Positions 16,541-23,197 are shown, numbered from the stretch's first letter. The stretch: DNA of 37,344 bases from a virus (IMGVR_UViG_3300008627_000025:1-37344), one strand, 5' to 3'. Made by a program: numbers and translations. Notes: a model not told the origin generated them from the letters alone.

Positions 16541-16703
16541 ACACAAGTTGCAGGTTCTTTTAGATGATTTGGAAACAGTCTATGGTTCTAGATATTCCTA
16601 TCATTATGAAGAGTTTATGTCAAACGGAACCGAACCTGAACTATGGGGTAAGATAGAATTGTTACAGTATATAATGGATACATGGGAAGACAGTACATGT
16701 TAG
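16521..16703 (+). CDS. Small hypothetical protein of plus-strand cassette
   Basis: A 60-aa acidic protein (LDDLETVYGSRYSYHYEEF, LWGKIELLQYIMDTWED). It overlaps the preceding gene by 20 nt and has an AGGGA ribosome site immediately before its ATG, so translation is likely coupled. No family recognised. Confidence 0.55.
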   Translation: MTLDLNKHKLQVLLDDLETVYGSRYSYHYEEFMSNGTEPELWGKIELLQYIMDTWEDSTC

Positions 16704-16996
16704 CAAAACATACACCACAAAGTATGATGCAGATGGAAATGTTACAGGGACGTTGGGTTTTTAGAGACGTTGAACAATCTAAAACTCTGGATCATTATGA
16801 ATCCTATGGAATCAGAGAAGTTCACAGAGTTCCTATGCATTTACACAATGAAGCCTTTATGAGAGACATGATTAATAATGAACAAGTGGCTCATTTAATT
16901 AAAAACAATATAGAAATGATGAGAGTTAATGTTGGATCTTTTGTCAGTATTCTGTGTCATACTGAATCGATAAGTGACCAGAACCAGAAAACCTAA
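16682..16996 (+). CDS. Hypothetical protein of plus-strand cassette, converges on terminase gene
   Basis: A 104-aa protein rich in Met, His and acidic residues (SMMQMEMLQGRWVFRDVEQS; VHRVPMHLHNEAFMRDMI). It overlaps the previous gene by 22 nt. Its 3' end overlaps the 3' end of the oppositely oriented large terminase gene by 53 nt. No family recognised. The overlapping part (SFVSILCHTESISDQNQKT) is dictated by the terminase sequence. Confidence 0.55.
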   Translation: MGRQYMLAKHTPQSMMQMEMLQGRWVFRDVEQSKTLDHYESYGIREVHRVPMHLHNEAFMRDMINNEQVAHLIKNNIEMMRVNVGSFVSILCHTESISDQNQKT

Positions 16997-18392
16997 GATA
17001 TAGATTGCCTTGAAATGCATCTCCTTCATCAAACGGATTATCCCTAGATTTCGCAGGCTGTCCGTTTTTACCAAAAGTGATGGTCATAAGTTGTTTCTTC
17101 AAATTTATGAACTTCGGGTGGATTCTAACTTTCTTCTTCTGAACTTTGGTAGCAGCATCGACCGTCATTTTTCTGCCACTTTCTTTGTTAGAAATTCCCG
17201 TTACGTTAAGATGAAGTGTCTGTCTCATATCCTTAATCATTTCAGGATTCGCTTTGTCACAACCCCATTTACTTACGGAAAATAAATCTGCCAACCTTCC
17301 AACTTCTTTAACCATTGCAGTTGCACTTTCTCTTTTATAAGACTTTGAATAAATTACATATGGCATATTATCTCTCATCTCAGTAATACAAATACCAAAC
17401 TGTGATGTACCGTATCCCGGATCACAGAATCCTAATCTGTTCTTAGATCCTAATTCATAATCTATTTCATAATCCATGTCGCAAATTTCATCTAGTGCCT
17501 CTGTTGAGTAAATATCTCCTATGTTGGCACCCCATATTCCCTGAAACTCTTGGGGAAAACTAGGTAACTTGCGTGCTTCATCAATAAACTCATTTGAAAA
17601 TATACTAGTACCTGTTATGGAATCCTTTTCTAATCCTCTGTCTTCATACATTTCGAATCTTTTATATTGACACATCGCTTCTGGTTCTTCCTTGATTTCA
17701 TAAAAGAATCCTGTAGCAAAGTCTCCTGCCGTTGATACCCATATTACATAGGAGTCAGATTTACCCCTATAACGTTCACCTACAACCCTGATTGGCTTAT
17801 CATCTTTTAATCCTGTGAAGAATGCTGCCTCGTCTCCAAATACGCAAGACACTCTAGGAATACCTCTAACTGCATCAATGTTGTTTGATGGATATACCTG
17901 TATGTTTGCCTTTCCTATCTGAATCTTATACATTCCGTGATCTTCATAATCTACCCTGTCATTTGCAAACTGTTTTAATCTCTCAATTAATTTTTTTGCT
18001 AACTCGATGTTTGGTCCGGTAAATATTACTACGTCTTCGTTTTTTTGAAAGAAATCGTCTGTACAACATTTGAATAGAATCCACATCAAAGTAAGTTCTG
18101 TAAGTCCTAACCCTGTTGCCTTGTATACACATATCATTTTTTTGGCAGAATCAAATTTACCCTGTTCCAGATGTTCTATTATTTCTTGTTCATATTTATA
18201 ACACGGGTGGAATATGCCATCACGTTCCGGACCGCCATTAGGATAAAATATATAGTGCCACCAACAACAATGCTCTGTTTCAGATAATGGATCATAACAC
18301 CAGAATCTTTCTGGATAAACACGTTCCTCATTAATACGAGCCTTTGTGTTAATATGTCTCTTTGTTTCTTCTGATGCAATCCCTTTAGGCAT
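16944..18392 (-). CDS. terL: Terminase large subunit (TerL)
   Basis: A 482-aa packaging motor. The ATPase Walker A appears as YKATGLGLTE (about 90-99), a deviant form in which the lysine precedes the loop. Walker B is VSCVFGDEA (181-189), and the coupling motif is VIWVSTAG (216-223). The RuvC-like nuclease has D325 in GFCDPGYG, D379 in WGCDKANP and D435/D438 in NPFDEGDAF. It cuts concatemers and drives DNA into the prohead with the portal. The start overlaps the stop of the upstream zinc-finger gene as TAATG. Length fits the family. Confidence 0.9.
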   Translation of the reverse strand: MPKGIASEETKRHINTKARINEERVYPERFWCYDPLSETEHCCWWHYIFYPNGGPERDGIFHPCYKYEQEIIEHLEQGKFDSAKKMICVYKATGLGLTELTLMWILFKCCTDDFFQKNEDVVIFTGPNIELAKKLIERLKQFANDRVDYEDHGMYKIQIGKANIQVYPSNNIDAVRGIPRVSCVFGDEAAFFTGLKDDKPIRVVGERYRGKSDSYVIWVSTAGDFATGFFYEIKEEPEAMCQYKRFEMYEDRGLEKDSITGTSIFSNEFIDEARKLPSFPQEFQGIWGANIGDIYSTEALDEICDMDYEIDYELGSKNRLGFCDPGYGTSQFGICITEMRDNMPYVIYSKSYKRESATAMVKEVGRLADLFSVSKWGCDKANPEMIKDMRQTLHLNVTGISNKESGRKMTVDAATKVQKKKVRIHPKFINLKKQLMTITFGKNGQPAKSRDNPFDEGDAFQGNLYLRFSGSGHLSIQYDTEY

Positions 18393-18556
18393 TATTCCTT
18401 CCTGTTATAGATACGTTCTCTTTCGGCATTGTTTTTCTCCTTTGCCGTATTTATTTCTTCTTTATGATAATTTCTTAAATGTATTTCCATTTGATAATCA
18501 GACTGAGATGAATTGTCTCCACAATAACCACATATTATGCCTCTAGTTATTGCCAT
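18392..18556 (-). CDS. Small C2H2 zinc-finger-like protein
   Basis: A 54-aa protein not covered by longer ORF searches. It begins MAITRGIICGYCGD; C9, C12, H26 and H31 give a C-x2-C-x13-H-x4-H arrangement. The C-terminus is charged and helical (EKNNAERERIY). Its start directly follows the stop of the small terminase candidate and its stop overlaps the TerL start (TAATG). The pattern resembles the 64-aa zinc finger at 20850-21044. Probably a small nucleic-acid-binding accessory factor. Confidence 0.65.
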   Translation of the reverse strand: MAITRGIICGYCGDNSSQSDYQMEIHLRNYHKEEINTAKEKNNAERERIYNRKE

Positions 18557-19231
18557 TTAATTGTCACTTATTCCTGACAGATCTCTAGAATTTCCATCGT
18601 CAACAGATCCGCTATCGCTATACTGTTCTGTCTCTTTATCTTCTGACAATCCCTGCACGTATGATTCTGTATTTTGGTCATTTTCTTCATTAACACTTTT
18701 AAGGGTTTTATACCCACGCTTTTTAGCAGTATCGATTTTTTTACCGTCCTCATCTAACATAACCAACGTGTCATTTTTGAGCCTGCGTTCTTTGTTGAAT
18801 CTGTTTACCTGCATTACAAGTTCAATGTCTGACATCATCTTTATTTGGTTCATAGACATTTGATGCATTGCATTTGATAATTTCAAATATAATTCCTTGT
18901 CTTTTTCATCTGTTAAATCCAACATTTCCTGCAAAGTACGTAGTTTTTCTATTTCCTCATCTATTGTATGCTGTTTTCGAACAAATTCTCCTGTATATTT
19001 TTCCAAGGCATCTTCGTCAATCCATTGTTCTGCCTCTATCCTTGCTTCCTTACAATAGGTTGCTACACTAGACACAGATACAGATCCGTATTTTCTTACA
19101 TATTCCTGATCGGCATTAAATTTGGCAGCAATCTTTCTTATACTAAATCCTTGATAAAGATACATTGTCCTAACAATATTTTTGATTTCTTTCAATGCAC
19201 CGTCAGGGCGTGCCTTCTTGCCCTTTGCCAT
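18557..19231 (-). CDS. Terminase small subunit candidate (HTH plus coiled coil)
   Basis: A 224-aa protein immediately upstream of the packaging genes. Residues 28-64 (GFSIRKIAAKFNADQEYVRK, then SVSVSSVATYCKEA) have the shape of a helix-turn-helix that would recognise the packaging site. Residues 85-145 are helical and suited to oligomerise (EEIEKLRTLQEMLDL). The tail is acidic and Ser-rich (SGSVDDGNSRDLSGISDN), a common place for TerL binding. Position and architecture support TerS; sequence alone is not diagnostic. A TATA promoter (TTTATAAGGGTTC) overlaps the end of the preceding gene about 25 bp from its ATG. Confidence 0.65.
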   Translation of the reverse strand: MAKGKKARPDGALKEIKNIVRTMYLYQGFSIRKIAAKFNADQEYVRKYGSVSVSSVATYCKEARIEAEQWIDEDALEKYTGEFVRKQHTIDEEIEKLRTLQEMLDLTDEKDKELYLKLSNAMHQMSMNQIKMMSDIELVMQVNRFNKERRLKNDTLVMLDEDGKKIDTAKKRGYKTLKSVNEENDQNTESYVQGLSEDKETEQYSDSGSVDDGNSRDLSGISDN

Positions 19232-19236
19232 AAAAA

Positions 19237-20028
19237 TTATTCTGAAAGAACCCTTATAAACTCACGGGCACTATTCTCATCATTATGACGTTCTGGAAAC
19301 TTGTGATACCATTTTCCACATGACCATACAGGTATTTTGCAAGCCAAAGCCTGTAGTCCTGTCTGAGACAGTTCTTCAATTAGTGTAGGTGGGTGTGTAG
19401 GTTGGAATTTTACATCATAATAATATGAATAATTACAAAGTATCTGTGGCATATTTCCATAGGTTACTTTGTTTTTTACCCTATCAACTACAAATACCCC
19501 TGTCTCATTTCCTTTTATTATGTCTAAAACATATTTCTTATATCTGTCTTGGGTTAAACAAAGTCCTATATCTTTTTTCTCAATATCCAAACTTGTAAAC
19601 AGATCCATATCTACAGGTCTGTTGAATAACTCTGCATCTGGTGCATGAACCAACAGATCCTCTGTAGTTACAAATATGTTTTCTATTGATTCCAATGACT
19701 GTATCTTTTTGTATATTTCTGGGTTCTGTCTTAACATGTTACCATGAAACATATATGAAGATTGTAAATGTAAATCGTCTGATTCTACAGCAAGTTTGAA
19801 CATGTCATGATAAACTATGTGATCGTATCCTATTTCTTCTGCTGCCTTTATTGCTAACAACATCTCATCGTGGTCATTAAAATATGTAGTATTATCATAG
19901 TATACACCGTGTTCAAACGTCTCCACGTTTTTGTCTTGTATTACTGTACTCGGGTGTCCTATTTTGGAACATATGTTACTTGTAATAGCAGCCGATCCTG
20001 CCATGTCTCCTACGTGTAGTATTTTCAT
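19237..20028 (-). CDS. GT-B fold glycosyltransferase-like protein
   Basis: A 263-aa protein. The N-terminus MKILHVGDMAGSAAITSNIC gives a Rossmann-type strand-loop. Near the C-terminus (from about 216) LIEELSQTGLQALACKIPVW matches the nucleotide-sugar site of GT4-like enzymes (E-x7-E/G-x2-ALA-x3-PV). The protein is shorter than typical GT4 enzymes (350+), so it may be a minimal form. Sugar and acceptor are unknown; acceptors could be virion proteins or modified DNA. It sits between a nuclease gene and the small terminase candidate and has a TATA box at about 20049-20058. Confidence 0.65.
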   Translation of the reverse strand: MKILHVGDMAGSAAITSNICSKIGHPSTVIQDKNVETFEHGVYYDNTTYFNDHDEMLLAIKAAEEIGYDHIVYHDMFKLAVESDDLHLQSSYMFHGNMLRQNPEIYKKIQSLESIENIFVTTEDLLVHAPDAELFNRPVDMDLFTSLDIEKKDIGLCLTQDRYKKYVLDIIKGNETGVFVVDRVKNKVTYGNMPQILCNYSYYYDVKFQPTHPPTLIEELSQTGLQALACKIPVWSCGKWYHKFPERHNDENSAREFIRVLSE

Positions 20029-20046
20029 AATATAGTTAAAGTAAAA

Positions 20047-20060
20047 GCCCTATAATAACG
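20047..20060 (-). promoter_or_regulatory. TATA promoter for GT-B gene
   Basis: On the minus strand TTATTATAGGGCTTTTAC lies about 22-32 bp before the ATG at 20028. The motif TATAGGGCTTT is shared with the promoters of the 21497 and 16232 genes. It separates this gene from the nuclease gene upstream. Confidence 0.55.
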
Positions 20061-20063
20061 TAT

Positions 20064-20756
20064 CTAATTGTTTGGTTTACAGGTTGAATAATAATCACAC
20101 CATGGACACAAGAAACTCACTACTTTTTCTGGTGGGCTGTCTGTATCGAGAATTTGTAATTTTGCCAAAACACTTGTACGGATACTTTCAATAGGCTCAA
20201 GATTAAAACAGCGTGATTTATGGCGTTCCCAACCAGATGATTTATCGATGTAAATAATGCAAGCACGATTAATCTCTACTCCTGTCGTGATAAAATAAAG
20301 TAATTTATAAATATTCATTTGTGCTACATAGTTGTCAGGTACTTGTCTAGGTATGCTCTTTTTGGTTGTCTTTTTGTCACATATAATTAGTTCATCATCT
20401 ATTTCAACAAGATCGTCCATTGATCCTTTTACACAGTCCGTTATTTTATCTTTGTCTGATTTCTTAGACATTGTTTTAATGTTACAAAACATAGATAGTT
20501 CATGTTCTATTCCACCAAGGTTACAAATATCGTGTAAAGCATTACCGTGTACTAGAGGCAGAGTTTTCTTAAAGTCTTTCAAATCCTTTGCATAATCGTT
20601 TAACCTATACCAAGCCTTTCTCATACACTCTTGGGTTAAATCAGAAACATGTATTGATTTTCTGACAGGATCTGATCTACCCTTTGTTATTATGGATTGT
20701 TCGTATAATTCATCTACAATATTCTCTATTGTTGTGTTTACAGATTCATCAGACAT
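20064..20756 (-). CDS. Cas4-like PD-(D/E)XK nuclease with Fe-S cysteines
   Basis: A 230-aa protein with the RecB/Cas4 plan. C44 in LTQECMRKAWY would be the first cluster cysteine. GNALHDI holds H75. GSMDDLVEID has D114/D115, followed by IICDKKT (D127-x-K129), the catalytic D...(D/E)xK. QMNIY holds the conserved Q146. The last three cysteines are C217, C220 and C226 in LCPWCDYYSTC, completing a 4Fe-4S site. Such viral Cas4-like enzymes resect DNA in recombination or replication; no cas1/cas2 is nearby, so a CRISPR role is unlikely. Full length. Confidence 0.85.
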   Translation of the reverse strand: MSDESVNTTIENIVDELYEQSIITKGRSDPVRKSIHVSDLTQECMRKAWYRLNDYAKDLKDFKKTLPLVHGNALHDICNLGGIEHELSMFCNIKTMSKKSDKDKITDCVKGSMDDLVEIDDELIICDKKTTKKSIPRQVPDNYVAQMNIYKLLYFITTGVEINRACIIYIDKSSGWERHKSRCFNLEPIESIRTSVLAKLQILDTDSPPEKVVSFLCPWCDYYSTCKPNN

Positions 20757-20905
20757 ACTTTAATTTGTTTCCCTTCGTTTATTAACACTTCACCGTATTT
20801 ATATATATCGGTGTCGTATTGATGGGTTAACTTTATAGTTTCTCCGAATCTATTCTTCCAACTTAGAATCCACATTTGTTTTTCTTGTATTATTTCTTGA
20901 GCCAT
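20738..20905 (-). CDS. Small hypothetical protein between zinc finger and nuclease
   Basis: A 55-aa protein (MAQEIIQEKQMWILSWKNRF and on). It has AAAGGA six bases before its ATG. It overlaps the upstream zinc-finger gene by 56 nt and the nuclease gene by 19 nt; an inner ATG at 20875 would reduce the first overlap. The aromatic/basic core (WILSWKNRFGETIKLTHQYD) looks like a folded minidomain. No family recognised. Confidence 0.5.
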   Translation of the reverse strand: MAQEIIQEKQMWILSWKNRFGETIKLTHQYDTDIYKYGEVLINEGKQIKVCLMNL

Positions 20906-21044
20906 ATTTCTTTTCCTGTTCTTTTCTTATGTTGTTTGCCTGATATAAACCTTTGTATGACTGACCTCTGTGTTTTGTATTCATGTGGACACTATAATCT
21001 GAGTTGTTTAATACATCGTTGCTACATATAGGACATTTTAACAT
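20850..21044 (-). CDS. C2H2 zinc-finger protein
   Basis: A 64-aa protein. MLKCPICSND with C4, C7, then H20 and H25 forms a classic C2H2 finger (C-x2-C-x12-H-x4-H). The rest is basic (EKKYGSRNNTRKTN), fitting DNA or RNA binding. It begins a run that ends in the packaging genes and has a degenerate late box (GATAAATAGAAGTA, 21065-21078) about 25-34 bp upstream. Probably a regulator or nucleic-acid cofactor; target unknown. Confidence 0.7.
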   Translation of the reverse strand: MLKCPICSNDVLNNSDYSVHMNTKHRGQSYKGLYQANNIRKEQEKKYGSRNNTRKTNVDSKLEE

Positions 21045-21064
21045 AGAGTTATATTATTTAATAT

Positions 21065-21078
21065 GATAAATAGAAGTA
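21065..21078 (-). promoter_or_regulatory. Degenerate late promoter (half palindrome + GAAGTA)
   Basis: GATAAATAGAAGTA matches the right half and GAAGTA box of the late palindromes, while the left half (TATTATTTAATAT) has decayed. It lies 21-34 bp upstream of the zinc-finger start (21044), the same spacing as in the complete copies. Confidence 0.55.
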
Positions 21079-21107
21079 TTATGATATAAAAAAAAGAAAA
21101 AGAATAT

Positions 21108-21497
21108 CTAGTATTCTGATTCGTTTGGGAACAACAAACACCAGTATTTACCTGATGTTTTCTTACTCTGTTTCTTGCCTATTTTTGCCGGACCGAGTAA
21201 ATCCCCTTTTGCAAATGCTTCCTCGTAATTAGGAACACGTTTAATCTGTGATGCTATTGCTGATGTACCAAAGAAAGATGTACTTCCTTCTCCATCTAGA
21301 TCACAATCTGTATCTACTATAAAATAGTCGATTTTACCGTCTTCTCCAATCAGACTTTTATCAGTTAAAGGAGATGGTTTTCCTCTAGTGATTTTGAGTC
21401 CACAAATGTTTAACTCTTTGCCTTCTGCAACTTTGATAGCAACGGCTTTTGTACGTTCCTCTTGTTGCTGATGTTGGCTCATGTCAATCGTAGTCAT
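21108..21497 (-). CDS. Hypothetical protein, 129 aa
   Basis: A protein of unknown function. The N-terminus is Gln-rich (MSQHQQQEERTK). A central acidic part (YFIVDTDCDLDGEGSTSFFG) and a basic end (KIGKKQSKKTSGKYWCLLFP) follow. The five residues LGPAK are encoded by a 15-base string identical to one in the 27175-28248 gene, in the same frame. It has a clear TATA promoter (TTTATATAGGGCTTTGT) and is the first minus-strand gene after the large gene-free block, so it may be expressed early. Function unknown. Confidence 0.6.
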   Translation of the reverse strand: MTTIDMSQHQQQEERTKAVAIKVAEGKELNICGLKITRGKPSPLTDKSLIGEDGKIDYFIVDTDCDLDGEGSTSFFGTSAIASQIKRVPNYEEAFAKGDLLGPAKIGKKQSKKTSGKYWCLLFPNESEY

Positions 21498-21510
21498 TGT
21501 ATATGATTGT

Positions 21511-21528
21511 ACAAAGCCCTATATAAAT
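21511..21528 (-). promoter_or_regulatory. TATA promoter of the 129-aa gene
   Basis: On the minus strand ATTTATATAGGGCTTTGT places a TATA box about 22-30 bp before the ATG at 21497. It shares GGGCTTTG with the plus-strand promoter at about 16210, defining a second promoter class next to the palindromic one. Confidence 0.65.
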
Positions 21529-21610
21529 CTATATATTAAACGTAGTTCTTCATCGGTATAATGATACATATGTATTAAAGTATTTAATATAAGATAAAAA
21601 GTATATATGA

Positions 21611-21673
21611 TTTAGATAACTATATTTAGATATTCTTTAGATAATAATATCATTTATAGAATAAATTAGATAA
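21611..21673. repeat. AT-rich direct repeats, TTTAGATA (iteron-like)
   Basis: TTTAGATA(A/T) begins at 21611, 21625 and 21636, and ATTAGATAAT at 21665. Spacings are 14, 11 and 29 bp, about one helical turn for the first pair. Such short AT-rich direct repeats can act as initiator sites or unwinding elements; the low complexity makes chance a real alternative. Confidence 0.45.
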
Positions 21674-21690
21674 TAATTAGAGATTGTAAT

Positions 21691-21981
21691 CGCCCCCTCC
21701 ACGTTTATAGGATTCGTGAAAAAGAGGGTATATAAATGTTTCTATTAGAAAAAGAAACCCTTAAGAAAAAAATTCAAAATAATATTATTCTTTATATATA
21801 AATAATATTATTATATGTTTTTTACAATCTGAAAAGTCTCGAAAATACGATTTCTACGAAATGATCCCGATTTGTGCCTAGAATTGAAAATCACGCCTAT
21901 TTTAATGAAACAGGGATTAGGCTAAGTAAATTAATAAAAGATTTGTCGAATTACAATTTGGTATGTCAAACGTAGGGGGCG
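21691..21981. repeat. Inverted repeat with GC arms flanking an AT-rich core
   Basis: CGCCCCCTCCACGTTT (21691-21706) faces AAACGTAGGGGGCG (21968-21981). Apart from two extra bases in the left arm the arms are perfect complements over 14 bp. They enclose about 260 bp of AT-rich DNA with a hairpin. GC-rich arms are conspicuous in this A+T-rich genome and suggest a protein binding or origin structure. Confidence 0.65.
21780..21810 (-). terminator. Hairpin duplicated at 35361-35391, terminator-like on minus strand
   Basis: TAATATTATT, an 11-base loop (ctttatatata) and AATAATATTA form a perfect 10-bp stem. On the minus strand it is followed by TTTTGAATTTTTTTTC. The second copy is the same except for one loop base and is followed by TTTCAAGTTTTTTTCC, just after a gene stop. 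If this copy is also a terminator, an unannotated minus-strand transcript ends here. Confidence 0.5.
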
Positions 21982-22059
21982 GTCTCCTATATATATGTAT
22001 CGCCGAGTCGTTTTTTTAGAGAATCAACGATACGTTTATATCCTCACAATCTGGGCAAT

Positions 22060-22070
22060 CCGTACCGTAC
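22060..22070. repeat. CCGTAC tandem repeat, inverse of 26827-26848
   Basis: CCGTACCGTAC holds two overlapping CCGTAC hexamers. The other gene-free block carries three GTACGG hexamers, the reverse complement, at 26827, 26833 and 26843. The GC-rich hexamer in both intergenic blocks on either side of the plus island suggests a shared binding protein (inference). Confidence 0.45.
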
Positions 22071-22220
22071 CCTACAGTACCAGAACCGTAAAGTGCCGAC
22101 TCCAATTTCTCAGGATTTGGAAAATTAAGGGTTTATAAGTGTTATGGGTGCTTGACTACGCTTAAATACTATAGCTTAAATCAGAAAGTAATATATACTA
22201 GCCATTTTTGGACGACTATA

Positions 22221-22256
22221 TAAAGGGGTCTCCAAATTAATTATGCAACCCCTTTA
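22221..22256. repeat. Hairpin TAAAGGGGT/ACCCCTTTA
   Basis: TAAAGGGGT (22221-22229) pairs perfectly with ACCCCTTTA (22248-22256) across an 18-base loop. A second ACCCCTT follows a few bases later and could pair with the same left arm. It overlaps a TATA-like ACTATATAAAGG. It could be a promoter operator or an RNA stem. Confidence 0.5.
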
Positions 22257-22404
22257 AATACCCCTTCAAAAAATGCTGCTTAATATAGTTTTGGTAAGAG
22301 TATTTATACTTTATATACTCAAGTCTTAAGAACCTCATAGTTTATATTACGACAAATTCAGAAACAATTAGGTAATTTTTGATACCGCTGTCCTTGAACC
22401 ATAT

Positions 22405-22610
22405 AGGGCTGTAATCCTGCGAGGGATAAAATTAGAATGATTGGAATCGAGAGCCAATAAGCCACGACTTTCAGCCCTGAGTTAAGGGTTAGTGAATTTC
22501 TCTAAGTCTGCCAAATAGAGTAGTAATGGGAAGCATAACCTGAAAGTTTAGTCTCATTAAGTTTGATTATTCACTTATAGTAAATCATTGAAGACTTAGT
22601 CAATATTGAC
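22405..22610. ncRNA. Possible structured RNA or DNA element (tentative)
   Basis: Several complementary pairs lie within 200 bp: AGGGCTG (22405) with CAGCCCT (22472), enclosing ATCC/GGAT and ATTGG/CCAAT hairpins; AGTGAAT (22491) with ATTCACT (22569); CTAAGTCT (22502) with AGACTTAG (22592). The last two interleave like a pseudoknot. CAGCCCT can also pair with AGGG at 22485, giving an alternative fold. A 12-bp palindrome GTCAATATTGAC follows at 22599. Pairs of this length can arise by chance, and no RNA family is recognised. Confidence 0.25.
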
Positions 22611-22837
22611 AAAACTTCAAAACGAATAGAAATAAACTGAATTTTCCTAAAACCTAACGGACTTAGCAAAAAACAACAATAACAAATCACAATACTCTAA
22701 GCGGTAAAATCGTAATTAGATTAGTGATTCATTAAACTATCAATTAACTTCTAAAACAAAAAACATAACTGATGAGACTTATCTAAAGTCGAAATAAAAT
22801 TAATTATTATCATAAGAAATTATGATATTCATATTTT

Positions 22838-22854
22838 TTTTATCTTATGTCAAA
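22838..22854 (+). promoter_or_regulatory. Repeated start context TTTTATCTTATGTCAAA, copy 1
   Basis: This 17-mer, which includes the ATG of the 33-aa gene, recurs exactly at 22949-22965 and 23090-23106, each time at the start of a small gene. It contains no Shine-Dalgarno sequence. It may be a shared translation or RNA-processing signal, or a relic of tandem duplication. Confidence 0.7.
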
Positions 22855-22948
22855 ACCACACATAACAGATTTAGCAATACGCTATATCAAAAGATTCAAT
22901 GACAATGATATTGCATACTTGGTATATTGTCGTGAACTTTCAAACTAA
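22847..22948 (+). CDS. Small gene A, 33 aa
   Basis: MSKPHITDLAIRYIKRFND and on to YLVYCRELSN. First of seven small plus-strand genes. It opens with ATGTCAAA in the repeated start context and is separated from the next gene by the 9-base TTTTATCTT. Helical and basic; no family recognised. Evidence is the shared start context and tight spacing rather than length. Confidence 0.5.
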   Translation: MSKPHITDLAIRYIKRFNDNDIAYLVYCRELSN

Positions 22949-22957
22949 TTTTATCTT

Positions 22958-23089
22958 ATGTCAAAAAAATACACAGGAAAAAAATGTCATAAATGCAATT
23001 TTAAAATAATTGTAAATGAAGAATATAAACACCAATTTTGCCACTTTTCAGAAGTACAAAAAGAATTTGGTGATTCAGCATTTTTCTAA
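22958..23089 (+). CDS. Small gene B, 43-aa zinc-knuckle-like protein
   Basis: MSKKYTGKKCHKCNFK, with C10 and C13, followed by HQFCHF (H25, C28, H29). C-x2-C and C-H pairs would make a compact zinc site. It begins 9 bases after the stop of gene A with the exact TTTTATCTTATGTCAAA context. Likely a nucleic-acid-binding or regulatory miniprotein. Confidence 0.6.
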   Translation: MSKKYTGKKCHKCNFKIIVNEEYKHQFCHFSEVQKEFGDSAFF

Positions 23090-23098
23090 TTTTATCTT

Positions 23099-23197
23099 AT
23101 GTCAAACATAAACCAAAATCAAGAATCACATATAGCACAATTTTTTCAAAAACAATACGCTATGATTCAAACAAAAAGGAATGATAATATTGAATGA
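23099..23197 (+). CDS. Small gene C, 32 aa
   Basis: MSNINQNQESHIAQFFQKQY and a short charged end. Third gene with the identical start context, again 9 bases after the preceding stop. Gln/Asn-rich, helical. Function unknown. Confidence 0.5.
   Translation: MSNINQNQESHIAQFFQKQYAMIQTKRNDNIE

Larger units (their letters stand above)
21529..22837. other. Gene-poor block 1, repeat-rich (candidate origin/control region)
   Basis: About 1.3 kb with no ORF of at least 60 aa and no convincing small gene. It contains AT-rich TTTAGATA repeats, an inverted repeat with GGGGGCG arms, a hairpin duplicated at 35358-35391, CCGTAC repeats, a TAAAGGGGT hairpin and several paired segments that might form an RNA. 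It separates minus-strand genes from the plus-strand island. This is the usual setting of a replication origin or a divergent control region. No tRNA was found. Confidence 0.7.

Noticed and set aside
18568-18753. Minus-strand ORF of 61 codons inside the small terminase candidate
   Set aside because: It is an alternate frame of the C-terminal region of a longer, well-placed gene and has no own ribosome site.
20064-20756. CRISPR adaptation (Cas4)
   Set aside because: The enzyme is Cas4-like, but there is no cas1, cas2 or repeat-spacer array in the window; viral stand-alone copies are common.
21736-21801. 21-codon ORF after TATATAA
   Set aside because: It starts at a TATA box and runs into the hairpin. 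The similar TATAAATGTTTCTAT at 35312 opens a different peptide, so coding is not conserved.
22405-22478. tRNA gene
   Set aside because: A TTGG...CCAA hairpin with a CTCGATT-like loop looked like a T arm, but the loop is too long and no acceptor, D or anticodon arms are present.
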